Assembly (NCBI GenBank): GCA_905193145.1
Contig: CAJJNP010000074.1
Location: 1 to 14,096 of the forward strand
Length of the DNA stretch: 14,096 nt
Reading direction: 5' to 3'
Source: an uncultured Odoribacter sp.
GTDB lineage: Bacteria > Bacteroidota > Bacteroidia > Bacteroidales > Marinifilaceae
A model generated the notes under the pieces. That model was not told the origin of the DNA, ran no database searches, and saw only the letters and a list, made by a program, of their open reading frames with translations. A program made the position numbers and the translations under genes. Positions 6,426 through 13,578 of the stretch are shown here, one piece after another (position 1 is the first letter of the stretch; the number at the start of each line of letters is the position of its first letter).

Positions 6426-8033
6426 ATGTCAAAATTAGATTTAAGCAAGTATGGTATTACGGATGTGAAAGAAATTCTTCACAATCCATCTTACGATGTA
6501 TTATATGCTGATGAGACCAAAGCTGGTCTGGAAGGCTACGAAAAAGGTCAAGTTACAGAATTAGGTGCAGTGAACGTAATGACAGGTATTTATACCGGAC
6601 GCTCTCCTAAAGACAAATTCTTCGTAATGAACGAGGCAAGCAAGGATACCGTATGGTGGACATCTGACGAATACAAAAACGACAACAAACCTTGTACCGA
6701 AGAAGCATGGGCAGACTTAAAAGCAAAAGCGGTAAAAGAATTAAGCGGTAAACGTCTGTATGTTGTCGACACATTCTGCGGTGCAAATGCTGCTACACGC
6801 TTGAAAGTTCGCTTTATCATGGAAGTTGCATGGCAGGCTCACTTTGTAACCAACATGTTTATCCGCCCAACAGCTGAAGAGTTAGCAAACTATGGAGAAC
6901 CCGATTTCGTATCATTCAACGCAGCTAAAGCAAAAGTTGACAACTACAAAGAATTGGGATTAAACTCAGAGACAGCAACTGTATTCAACTTAAAAACCAA
7001 CGAACAGGTAATCCTGAATACTTGGTATGGTGGTGAAATGAAAAAAGGTATTTTCTCCATCATGAACTACCTGAATCCGTTGCGTGGCATTGCCTCTATG
7101 CACTGTTCTGCTAACACTAATATGGAAGGTACAGACTCTGCCATTTTCTTCGGATTGTCAGGAACTGGTAAAACAACATTATCAACTGACCCGAAACGTA
7201 AGTTGATTGGTGACGATGAACATGGTTGGGATGACGAAGGAGTATTCAACTATGAAGGTGGTTGCTACGCAAAAGTTATCAACTTGGACAAAGAAAGCGA
7301 ACCGGATATCTATAATGCCATCAAACGCGATGCTTTATTAGAGAATGTAACAGTTGATGCAAATGGTAAAATTGATTTTACAGATAAGAGCGTAACCGAA
7401 AATACCCGTGTTTCTTATCCTATTTACCATATTGAAAACATTGTAAAACCTATTTCTAAAGGACCGCATGCTCACCAAGTAATCTTCTTGTCAGCAGACG
7501 CATTTGGAGTATTGCCTCCAGTATCTATTTTAACTCCTGAGCAAGCTCAATATTACTTCTTGTCTGGATTTACTGCAAAATTAGCAGGAACAGAACGTGG
7601 TATCACAGAGCCTACACCGACCTTCTCTGCTTGTTTCGGAGCAGCATTCTTAAGTTTGCACCCGACAAAATATGCAGAAGAATTGGTTAAGAAAATGGAG
7701 AAAGTAGGTGCTAAAGCTTACTTGGTTAATACCGGTTGGAACGGAACAGGAAAACGTATTTCTATTAAAGATACACGTGGTATCATTGATGCTATCCTGG
7801 ATGGTTCTATTGATAAAGCACCGACCAAAAACATTCCTTTCTTCGATTTCAAAGTTCCAACAGAATTACCGGGAGTTGATCCGAAGATTCTTGACCCACG
7901 CGACACTTATGATTGCGCTTGCAAATGGGAAGAGAAAGCAAAAGATTTGGCAGGCCGTTTCATCAAGAACTTCGACAAGTTTACAGGAAACGAAGCTGGC
8001 AAAGCATTGGTTGAAGCAGGACCGAAACTCTAA
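6426..8033 (+). CDS. pckA: Phosphoenolpyruvate carboxykinase (ATP-dependent)
   Basis: A 535-residue cytosolic enzyme interconverting oxaloacetate + ATP and phosphoenolpyruvate + CO2 + ADP. In Bacteroidales it commonly runs in the CO2-fixing direction, feeding oxaloacetate to succinate production. Key sites are all present: R59 in GRSPKDKF (substrate carboxylate), Y201 and K206/K207 in WYGGEMKKG (metal and substrate), H226 in SMHCSAN (metal), the P-loop GLSGTGKT at 243-250, the kinase-2 motif [11 protein letters not shown] at 262-272 including D263, and R327 in ENTRVSYP. Length and motifs place it in the ATP-dependent family, not the GTP-dependent one. It has its own candidate promoter and a strong terminator, so it is probably monocistronic. 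It converges with lpxA. Confidence 0.97.
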   Translation: MSKLDLSKYGITDVKEILHNPSYDVLYADETKAGLEGYEKGQVTELGAVNVMTGIYTGRSPKDKFFVMNEASKDTVWWTSDEYKNDNKPCTEEAWADLKAKAVKELSGKRLYVVDTFCGANAATRLKVRFIMEVAWQAHFVTNMFIRPTAEELANYGEPDFVSFNAAKAKVDNYKELGLNSETATVFNLKTNEQVILNTWYGGEMKKGIFSIMNYLNPLRGIASMHCSANTNMEGTDSAIFFGLSGTGKTTLSTDPKRKLIGDDEHGWDDEGVFNYEGGCYAKVINLDKESEPDIYNAIKRDALLENVTVDANGKIDFTDKSVTENTRVSYPIYHIENIVKPISKGPHAHQVIFLSADAFGVLPPVSILTPEQAQYYFLSGFTAKLAGTERGITEPTPTFSACFGAAFLSLHPTKYAEELVKKMEKVGAKAYLVNTGWNGTGKRISIKDTRGIIDAILDGSIDKAPTKNIPFFDFKVPTELPGVDPKILDPRDTYDCACKWEEKAKDLAGRFIKNFDKFTGNEAGKALVEAGPKL

Positions 8034-8038
8034 TTATA

Positions 8039-8068
8039 AAACCTTCCGAATAATCGGAAGGTTTTTTT
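8039..8068 (+). terminator. Rho-independent terminator of pckA
   Basis: AAACCTTCCGA (8039-8049) pairs perfectly with TCGGAAGGTTT (8054-8064) around a 4-nt loop, followed by an unbroken T run to 8068. It begins six bases after the pckA stop codon. Confidence 0.92.
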
Positions 8069-8076
8069 GTGCAATA

Positions 8077-8108
8077 ATAAATCCGAGTAGAAATCTACTC
8101 GGATTTAT
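8077..8108 (-). terminator. Palindromic hairpin ending the lpx operon
   Basis: ATAAATCCGAGTAGA and TCTACTCGGATTTAT form a 15-bp perfect inverted repeat with a 2-nt centre (in RNA the loop would open to about four to six bases). It lies 21 bp past the lpxA stop codon on the minus strand. The trailing sequence on that strand is TTTATTATTG, a broken T tract. It is probably the lpxA terminator and could also act on readthrough from pckA. Confidence 0.7.
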
Positions 8109-8128
8109 TTATTATACTAAAAGAAATA

Positions 8129-8908
8129 CTATCCAAAGTATCCTTTCATTATACCCCGTTTGCTGTTACGCACAAACAGTATAATTTCATCACGCTCTTT
8201 CGATGCCGGCATTTCTGCTTCTATTCTTTCTATAGCATCAGAGAAATTCAAACCAGACTGGTAAAGGATACGATAAATATCCTGAATTTCATTGATTTTC
8301 TCGTTAGAGAACTCACGACGGCGCAAACCAATAGAATTTACACCTGCATAAGACAAAGGAAGGCGTCCTGCTTTTACATAGGGAGGAACATCTTTACCAA
8401 TAAGCGATCCACCCTGAATCATGGCATGTTTACCGATATGCACAAACTGGTGTACTGCAGTCATACCTCCTAGAATAGCAAAATCCTCAACAACAACCTC
8501 TCCTGCTAACTGGCATGCATTTGTGATGATGCAATTATTGCCAATCGAACAGTCATGAGCAATATGTGCATACGCCATAATCAAACAGTTGCTACCAACT
8601 TCTGTTATTCCTCTCGCAACTGTACCTCTATTCACAGTGGCACATTCACGAATAGTCGTATTATCACCAATCTTAACAATTGATTTCTCACCTCTAAATT
8701 TCAAATCCTGTGGCACAGCGGAAATCACCGCTCCTGGAAAAATCTTACAATTTTTACCAATATGTGCACCTTCCATAATAGTTACATTCGATCCAATGCG
8801 CGTACCTTCCTCAATCACCACATTTTTATCAATCGTTACAAAAGGTTCAATCACTACATTATCAGCAATTTGCGCTTCTGGATGAACATAGGCTAACGGT
8901 TGTTTCAT
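8129..8908 (-). CDS. lpxA: Acyl-ACP--UDP-N-acetylglucosamine O-acyltransferase
   Basis: A 259-residue cytosolic trimeric enzyme catalysing the first lipid A step, transfer of a 3-hydroxyacyl chain from ACP to the 3-OH of UDP-GlcNAc. The N-terminal part (residues 1 to about 185) is a left-handed beta-helix built from hexapeptide repeats (IADNVVIEPFVTI, IGSNVTI, IGKNCKI). The catalytic histidine is H118 in AHIAHDC. GGMTAVHQF is at 147-155. The C-terminal helical domain (NEKINEIQDIYRILYQSGL onward) is typical. G166 matches the position of the E. coli acyl-length residue G173. Glycine there leaves the groove open, which suits the long hydroxy-fatty acids of Bacteroidales lipid A (inference). It follows lpxC-fabZ after 62 bp that contain a -7-like element. 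Confidence 0.96.
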   Translation of the reverse strand: MKQPLAYVHPEAQIADNVVIEPFVTIDKNVVIEEGTRIGSNVTIMEGAHIGKNCKIFPGAVISAVPQDLKFRGEKSIVKIGDNTTIRECATVNRGTVARGITEVGSNCLIMAYAHIAHDCSIGNNCIITNACQLAGEVVVEDFAILGGMTAVHQFVHIGKHAMIQGGSLIGKDVPPYVKAGRLPLSYAGVNSIGLRRREFSNEKINEIQDIYRILYQSGLNFSDAIERIEAEMPASKERDEIILFVRNSKRGIMKGYFG

Positions 8909-8958
8909 TCGTTTTTTATTTAATGAATAACTAAGTGTGTCTGAATAAATTCAGTTTG

Positions 8959-8966
8959 CAAATATA
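8959..8966 (-). promoter_or_regulatory. Candidate internal -7 element ahead of lpxA
   Basis: On the minus strand this reads TAtaTTTG, an exact TAnnTTTG match, in the 62-bp gap between lpxC-fabZ and lpxA. A short inverted repeat, CTGAAT-aa-ATTCAG (8941-8954), follows directly downstream of it. No -33 TTG is seen at the usual spacing. It could give lpxA extra transcription within the operon. Confidence 0.35.
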
Positions 8967-8970
8967 AGTA

Positions 8971-10374
8971 TTAGTTTTTTGTTTTTGCGACTTGAGCCAT
9001 AAATTCTCCTTCGCATACTAATTTTTTACCTACATAGGCATATCCTTTCATCTGAACAATACCACGTTTGATAGGTGCTGTCGTAACCAGTTTAAATACC
9101 AAAGTATCTCCAGGAACAACTTTATTACGGAATTTCACGCCATCAATCTTCATGAAGTAGGTAGAATAATTCTCCGGATCAGGAACACTATTCAAAACCA
9201 AAATACCTCCACATTGCGACATTGCTTCTACCATTAAGACACCAGGCATCACCGGTTCTTCAGGGAAGTGTCCAACAAAATGAGGCTCATTCATTGTAAC
9301 ATTTTTACATCCGACAACCATGTTGTCTGTCAATCGGAAAATCTTATCAACTAACAAGAATGGAGGACGGTGCGGAAGCAATGAACGGATTTTATTAATA
9401 TCCATCAATGGAGTTTCTGTTATAACGTCCAAATCTGCAGGATAAGCATCTTCACGTTCTTCGGCTACAATTTCCTTGTAAAGCATTTTCACCATAGAAG
9501 CATTAGCTTTATGTCCCGGACGTTCTGCAATTACACGTCCTTTTATAAAACGTCCACACAATGCAAGATCTCCTATTACATCCAACATTTTGTGACGGGC
9601 AGGCTCATTATCAAAATATAATTCAAGATTATTGAGGATGCCCTCTTTCACCTGAATATTATCATAACCGAACAACTTAGCTAAATGATCTATTTCACTC
9701 TGCTCCATTTTACGATCGACAATGACTATAGCATTGCTCAAATCCCCACCTTTAATCAATCCACTAGCCAACAAAGCCTCAGCATCACGCAAAAATACAA
9801 AAGTACGAGAAGGGGCTACTTCTTTGGCGAAATCCGTCTGACCTTCAACATAAGATGCATACTGCATTGTAAGATAAGGTGAATCATACGCAACGACTGT
9901 ATTTACGGCATATTCAGAATCCGGAACCACTGTTATACGAGTTTTTCCATCTTCACTGCAAAATTCCATCCGTTTTTTTACTGTAAAATAGCGACGTTCA
10001 GCCTCTTGTTCCTGTAATCCTATTTTTTCAATCGCTTCGATATAATAGCGGGCACTTCCATCCAATATCGGGAATTCATCGCCATTCAATTCAATACGGC
10101 AATTATCAATACCGCAACCATACAACGCAGCCATTGCATGCTCCAGAGTCATCACCCGTGCCCCATCTTTCTGTAGGCAACTGGCACGATCTGCAAATTC
10201 AACATATTTTGCTAAAGCCGGAATCTCCGGAGCTCCTTCCAAATCGGTACGTACAATTACATAACCTGTGTTCACCTCTGCCGGTTTAAATACTGCACAT
10301 ACTTCTTTTCCTGTATGCAGTCCCTTTCCGCTCAAAGTAAACTCACCATTCAGTGTCTTCTGTTTTACTGTCAT
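8971..10374 (-). CDS. lpxC-fabZ: Bifunctional UDP-3-O-acyl-GlcNAc deacetylase / 3-hydroxyacyl-ACP dehydratase (LpxC-FabZ fusion)
   Basis: A 467-residue natural fusion. Residues 1 to about 305 are LpxC, the zinc-dependent deacetylase and committed step of lipid A synthesis. H79 in TLEHAMAAL, H261 and D265 in ARHKMLD are the zinc ligands, E78 is the general base and H288 in GHKAN is catalytic. Residues about 322-467 are FabZ, the hot-dog dehydratase of fatty-acid elongation. LLPHRPPFLLVDKI begins the domain, H369 is in PHFVGHFPE and E383 in MVEAMSQ. No stop codon or frameshift separates the halves. The linker EREDAYPADLDVI is short and acidic. The start ATG overlaps the lpxD stop as TAATG, so translation is probably coupled. 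The fusion is a known trait of the Bacteroidetes and couples two users of one 3-hydroxyacyl-ACP pool. Confidence 0.96.
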   Translation of the reverse strand: MTVKQKTLNGEFTLSGKGLHTGKEVCAVFKPAEVNTGYVIVRTDLEGAPEIPALAKYVEFADRASCLQKDGARVMTLEHAMAALYGCGIDNCRIELNGDEFPILDGSARYYIEAIEKIGLQEQEAERRYFTVKKRMEFCSEDGKTRITVVPDSEYAVNTVVAYDSPYLTMQYASYVEGQTDFAKEVAPSRTFVFLRDAEALLASGLIKGGDLSNAIVIVDRKMEQSEIDHLAKLFGYDNIQVKEGILNNLELYFDNEPARHKMLDVIGDLALCGRFIKGRVIAERPGHKANASMVKMLYKEIVAEEREDAYPADLDVITETPLMDINKIRSLLPHRPPFLLVDKIFRLTDNMVVGCKNVTMNEPHFVGHFPEEPVMPGVLMVEAMSQCGGILVLNSVPDPENYSTYFMKIDGVKFRNKVVPGDTLVFKLVTTAPIKRGIVQMKGYAYVGKKLVCEGEFMAQVAKTKN

Positions 10375-11411
10375 TATTGTTTTGCCTTTATTGTTTGTAT
10401 TTCTTTTTCCAAATCACGCAACTGTCCGTATAATTCCGGTAATTTACGGAATAACACATAACATTTACGATATTTTCCCACCTCAAAGGCAGGAGCTCCC
10501 ATAAACACAGAACCCGCAGCAATATCATTGGATACCCCACTCTGTGCTGCCAACATGGTATGATCTTCGATTTTCAAATGACCGGCAATTCCTACCTGAC
10601 CTCCAAACATACAATGAGCGCCTACTTTTGTTGTTCCCGCAACACCACATTGAGCTGCCATTACGGTATTTTCACCTACCACCACATTGTGTGCAATCTG
10701 CACCAAATTATCCAATTTCACTCCTTTCTGAATTCGAGTAGAACCCATTGTTGCACGGTCAATACAAGTATTTCCACCGATTTCCACGTAATCTTCTATA
10801 ACTACATTACCGACCTGTGCCACTTTATTATAATCCTCTCCTGCAGGAGCAAATCCAAAGCCATCAGCTCCAATCACTGTACCGGCATGAATGGTGCAAT
10901 TATTGCCAATAACACAACCGTAATACACCTTTACTCCTGCGTATAACGTTGTGTTATCTCCTATCCTCACACCTTCGCCAATATATACTTGGGGATAAAT
11001 TTTTACATTATTGCCAATTTTAGCCCCTTTACCAATATAGGCAAAGGCTCCAATATAGGGATTTTCACCCATCTGCACTCCATCAGCTATGAATGAAGGC
11101 TGCTCAATGCCTTGCGGTTTGGGTTTTATCATCTCTTCGTACATCCGCAACAAAGCAGCTATCGCCTCGTAGGCAGAGGGTACACGAATCATCGTACACG
11201 GCACAGGCTGTGACGGCACAAAACTATTATTTACTAACACTACTGATGCTCCTGTAGTGTAAATATAATGCTCATATTTCGGATTAGCCAAGAAAGCCAA
11301 TGTTTCCGGCTTTCCTTCTTCAATCTTGGAAACGTTTCTTACCAGCACCTCTCCATCTCCCTCTACCGTACCTTGTAAAAGTGCTGCAATATCTTTTGCT
11401 TTAAATTCCAT
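10374..11411 (-). CDS. lpxD: UDP-3-O-(3-hydroxyacyl)glucosamine N-acyltransferase
   Basis: A 345-residue cytosolic trimeric enzyme adding the second 3-hydroxyacyl chain, to the 2-amino group left by LpxC. Residues 1 to about 100 are the uridine-binding domain ([14 protein letters not shown], then [17 protein letters not shown]). Residues about 105-310 are hexapeptide-repeat beta-helix ([23 protein letters not shown]). H241 in LVQIAHN is the catalytic histidine. The C-terminal helix ends [20 protein letters not shown]. An open frame continues 45 codons upstream to 11546 but is rejected. It lacks family similarity, crosses a hairpin at 11499-11525 and starts upstream of the -7 element at 11429. 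The gene is first in the operon lpxD, lpxC-fabZ, lpxA. Confidence 0.96.
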   Translation of the reverse strand: MEFKAKDIAALLQGTVEGDGEVLVRNVSKIEEGKPETLAFLANPKYEHYIYTTGASVVLVNNSFVPSQPVPCTMIRVPSAYEAIAALLRMYEEMIKPKPQGIEQPSFIADGVQMGENPYIGAFAYIGKGAKIGNNVKIYPQVYIGEGVRIGDNTTLYAGVKVYYGCVIGNNCTIHAGTVIGADGFGFAPAGEDYNKVAQVGNVVIEDYVEIGGNTCIDRATMGSTRIQKGVKLDNLVQIAHNVVVGENTVMAAQCGVAGTTKVGAHCMFGGQVGIAGHLKIEDHTMLAAQSGVSNDIAAGSVFMGAPAFEVGKYRKCYVLFRKLPELYGQLRDLEKEIQTIKAKQ

Positions 11412-11428
11412 GGTATCAAAAATTTCGG

Positions 11429-11436
11429 CAAATTTA
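11429..11436 (-). promoter_or_regulatory. Bacteroidetes -7 element of the lpx operon
   Basis: On the minus strand this reads TAaaTTTG, an exact TAnnTTTG match, 17 bp before the lpxD ATG at 11411. The leader would be very short. It supports the shorter LpxD start. Confidence 0.5.
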
Positions 11437-11498
11437 AACTTTTTATTTTGAAACATGAAAATATTACGAAGATGTTTCGGTTTTCTTCCAAAGAAAAC

Positions 11499-11525
11499 GA
11501 AGGTGTCTCTAATCAAGACACCTTC
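11499..11525. terminator. Perfect 10-bp hairpin upstream of lpxD
   Basis: GAAGGTGTCT (11499-11508) pairs perfectly with AGACACCTTC (11516-11525) around a 7-nt loop. On the minus strand it is followed by GTTTTCTTTGG, a broken T tract. It lies between the small lipoprotein gene and the lpxD promoter, so it probably insulates lpxD from upstream transcription. An attenuator role cannot be excluded. Confidence 0.6.
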
Positions 11526-11583
11526 ATTAGAAATGGTAAAACCCATTCCAAGCTTTAGTTTAGCTCACAAAACACTCACATTA

Positions 11584-11617
11584 AAAACAATCGGTTAAAC
11601 CCTACTGCTTAACGATT
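11584..11617 (-). terminator. Terminator-like hairpin after the small lipoprotein gene
   Basis: On the minus strand AATCGTTAA pairs with TTAACCGATT (9 bp with one bulged base), followed by GTTTTT. It lies about 90 bp past the lipoprotein stop codon at 11708. The stem is AT-rich, so it is a moderate-strength candidate. Confidence 0.5.
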
Positions 11618-11637
11618 CAAAATTACCATATTATTTT

Positions 11638-11661
11638 TACCAAACATTATACTTTTTGGTA
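11638..11661. repeat. AT-rich inverted repeat between the lipoprotein gene and lpxD
   Basis: TACCAAA (11638-11644) and TTTGGTA (11655-11661) are perfect arms around a 10-nt spacer. A T-rich tail (TTTTTATC) follows on the plus strand, which would suit a plus-strand transcript, although no plus-strand gene lies upstream. It may be a regulator site or a second structural element. Confidence 0.4.
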
Positions 11662-11707
11662 TTTTTATCTATTAATTTCATCTATTTCCGACACCATCGA
11701 ATCACCC

Positions 11708-12166
11708 CTAACGCTTCGGAGCTTCACCCACACCTATAACAGGACCGCTAATCTTTTGAAACCGATCTTCCGGAAATTCTTTTCTAAGGACAATATAAGA
11801 ACTATCCAGAAGACCCAGTCTTATTTCATAATCCGTGCCGGTTTTCAATTTTTCATTGTCACGCCGTGTTACCCAAGTCATATATTCATAAATGTTTTCA
11901 GACACCCTCACATCTGCACCGCATGACACACCCAGACATAGAGTATCGCCACTGATATATCGGGTCTTCATCAAACGCCGGTTCCCCTTTCCCAAAGGTA
12001 CAGATACATGCAATTCTAATATTTCATGCACATTTTTCCCGGGTATCTGAATAAACACAGAATCTTTATAAAAATCTCTCCAACCGGCTGCACGCTTATC
12101 CGAATTGTTACAAGATGCCATAGCAATTACAGCCCAGAAACAAATAATCAGTTGACTAACTTTCAT
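11708..12166 (-). CDS. Small lipoprotein of unknown function
   Basis: A 152-residue protein that I do not recognise. The signal peptide is residues 1-18 with lipobox AMASC, giving lipidated C19. The next residues, NNSDKR, lack an acidic export signal, so it probably stays on the periplasmic side. The mature part looks like a small beta-rich domain (SVFIQIPGKNVHEILELHVSVPL, TDYEIRLGLLDSSYIVLRKE). It has a C77-x4-C82 pair (CLGVSC) that might form a disulphide or bind metal. The positively charged stretch GKGNRRLMKTR is at 59-69. No -7 element with an exact match lies close upstream. Downstream are three hairpins before lpxD. Position next to the lipid A operon is the only hint of a role, and a weak one. 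Confidence 0.7.
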   Translation of the reverse strand: MKVSQLIICFWAVIAMASCNNSDKRAAGWRDFYKDSVFIQIPGKNVHEILELHVSVPLGKGNRRLMKTRYISGDTLCLGVSCGADVRVSENIYEYMTWVTRRDNEKLKTGTDYEIRLGLLDSSYIVLRKEFPEDRFQKISGPVIGVGEAPKR

Positions 12167-12404
12167 AACCCATTAATTAAAATCCTTTACAACTTAAAAA
12201 AATCACGATTCGACCTCATCTACATTTACACAACCAATATTACGAAAAATAAATTAAAAAACAAACACTTACACACAAATTCAACATCCCAATTCACAAT
12301 TTCTCTTATCCAACAAAAGGAGTAAACCTTTTTAAACAAAAGCAGCAAGCAGAACAATGAGAATTTCTCCCTCATCCCTCTTATTCTGTACCCTCTTCCC
12401 TCCC

Positions 12405-12493
12405 TATCAAATATATGTTATCTATATATCAAATATAAGATAAACATAAAACAAATATAACAATCTGTTATCTTTGATATATACTTGTCAAGT
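12405..12493. repeat. AT-rich cluster of 22-bp-spaced direct repeats with dyads
   Basis: The octamer CAAATATA occurs at 12408-12415, 12430-12437 and 12452-12459, exactly 22 bp apart, which is about two DNA turns. The first two copies extend to TATCAAATATA. TATATATCAAA (12423-12433) is inverted as TTTGATATATA (12473-12483), an 11-bp perfect match with a 39-bp spacer. GTTATCT occurs twice (12417-12423 and 12467-12473). A small dyad, ACTTG-t-CAAGT, follows at 12483-12493. The same-face spacing suggests a protein-binding array, but its owner is unknown. Confidence 0.6.
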
Positions 12494-12607
12494 GTTTGAG
12501 TTGAAAATACAGGAGACTTTAGCAAAAGGAAAAAGATACCAGTCCTTTTCCAATATATGGCATCGTAAAGCCTGCAGACAGTCCCCACAGAATGTTTGCA
12601 AATGAAA

Positions 12608-12638
12608 TTGTAGAATTGGCATATTTTCCGTACATTTG
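12608..12638 (+). promoter_or_regulatory. Complete Bacteroidetes promoter (-33 and -7) of the phosphorylase gene
   Basis: TTG at 12608-12610 and TAcaTTTG at 12631-12638 are separated by 20 bp, the expected spacing for the Bacteroidetes primary sigma factor. The start codon is 31 bp past the -7 element. This is the best promoter in the window. Confidence 0.6.
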
Positions 12639-12669
12639 ACTGCGAATATAAAAATGAAAATACCAAGAT

Positions 12670-13560
12670 ATGGCAACAATAAAATCATCAGAATTAATAA
12701 CCAATCCGGATGGAAGTATTTTTCACCTCCATCTGCATCCGGAAGATTTGGCAAAAGACATTATTCTCGTTGGAGATCCCGGACGGGTTGAAATGATTGC
12801 ATCACATTTTGACACAATTGAGTTGAAGAAAAGCAATCGGGAGTTTTGCACCATCACCGGTCGTTACAAAGGCCATCGCATTTCTGTCGTATCAACGGGG
12901 ATCGGTCCCGACAATATTGACATTGTCGTTAACGAGCTTGATGCTCTTGCAAATATTGACTTAAAAACAAAAGAAATACGTTCTGAACACCGTAAACTGA
13001 ATCTGGTGCGTATCGGAACGTCAGGGTCTGTTCAAGCAGACATACCGGTTGACTCATTCGTTATTTCGGAAAAAAGCATCGGATGCGATGGAGTGCTCCG
13101 TTTTTATGCAAACAATGAAAGCATATGCGATGAAAAATTTGAGGATGCCTTCATCGAACACTGTCAATGGACTCCACAAGCTGCACGTCCTTATGTTGTA
13201 ACTTCTGCTCCGGAATTAGTAGCACGCCTACACGATAGCCAACATACTTTCAAAGGAGTAACATTAACTGCTGTCGGTTTCTATGGGCCACAAGGACGTG
13301 TACTACGTCTTCCGCTAGCCATGCCGAATATCAATGACCGAATCACAGCTTTCCGCTACAATGAGTATAAAGTGACCAACTATGAAATGGAAAGTGCCGC
13401 CATCACAGGACTCGCCAATCTGTTAGGTCACCATGCAGCAACAATATGCCTGATAATCGCCAACCGCATGACCGGAGATGCCTCGTCAGATTATCACGGA
13501 TATATGAAAAAACTTGTCAGCTACGTATTAGAAAGACTATCAACAAACACAACATTATAA
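12670..13560 (+). CDS. Nucleoside phosphorylase, uridine phosphorylase-like
   Basis: A 296-residue cytosolic enzyme of the PNP/UDP family that cleaves a nucleoside with phosphate to a base and ribose-1-phosphate. Motifs are VGDPGR at 34-39 (phosphate binding), STGIGPDNIDIVVNELDAL at 75-93, RIGTSGSV at 114-121 (phosphate and base site), FYGPQGR at 204-210 and NYEMESAA at 237-244 (ribose-binding Glu/Met/Glu). The pattern of FHLHLHPEDL near the N-terminus and the insert at 95-112 fits the Bacteroidetes uridine-phosphorylase-like group. In many relatives the phosphate loop reads GT-C/S-GG, whereas here it is GTSGSV, so this may be a paralogue with different preference. Substrate is therefore uncertain. 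The ATG at 12670 gives the usual family length. The downstream gene is only 18 bp away, so an operon is likely. Confidence 0.9.
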   Translation: MATIKSSELITNPDGSIFHLHLHPEDLAKDIILVGDPGRVEMIASHFDTIELKKSNREFCTITGRYKGHRISVVSTGIGPDNIDIVVNELDALANIDLKTKEIRSEHRKLNLVRIGTSGSVQADIPVDSFVISEKSIGCDGVLRFYANNESICDEKFEDAFIEHCQWTPQAARPYVVTSAPELVARLHDSQHTFKGVTLTAVGFYGPQGRVLRLPLAMPNINDRITAFRYNEYKVTNYEMESAAITGLANLLGHHAATICLIIANRMTGDASSDYHGYMKKLVSYVLERLSTNTTL

Positions 13561-13578
13561 AGCCAAATACTATAAAAA

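Larger units (their letters stand above)
12167..12669. other. 503-bp intergenic region without a convincing gene
   Basis: It separates the minus-strand lipoprotein gene from the plus-strand phosphorylase gene, so it holds both their upstream regions. The left half is very AT-rich. A weak hairpin (AAAAGG/CCTTTT) lies at 12315-12332 and a pyrimidine-rich stretch at 12364-12405. The repeat cluster at 12405-12493 follows. The section at 12536-12600 is less AT-rich and has a small minus-strand open frame (12519-12635). The phosphorylase promoter is at 12608-12638. No RNA gene was recognised. Confidence 0.8.

Noticed and set aside
6426..8184. A frame overlapping the 3' end of pckA and running into the terminators (7708-8184)
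   Set aside because: It overlaps pckA in another frame and continues through two terminator hairpins. The peptide has no recognisable features.
11412..11546. 45-codon N-terminal extension of LpxD
   Set aside because: It has no LpxD similarity, crosses a perfect hairpin and lies upstream of the likely promoter at 11429-11436.
12357..12443. 28-codon plus-strand frame starting at 12357
   Set aside because: It is composed of low-complexity pyrimidine and AT codons, has no ribosome-binding signal and runs through the repeat cluster.
12405..12483. CRISPR array from the evenly spaced repeats
   Set aside because: Repeats are only 8-11 bp, units are 22 bp with no 30-bp-class spacer structure, and there are no cas genes.
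12300..12493. Replication origin suggested by AT-richness, 22-bp repeats and TTATCCAAC at 12306-12314
   Set aside because: There is no cluster of TTATnCACA-type DnaA boxes and no dnaA, dnaN or partition gene nearby. A single near-match is expected by chance.
12654..12669. ATG 16 bp upstream of the phosphorylase start
   Set aside because: It is in a different frame. The peptide ends after about 45 codons with no family features. The ATG at 12670 gives the full conserved N-terminus.
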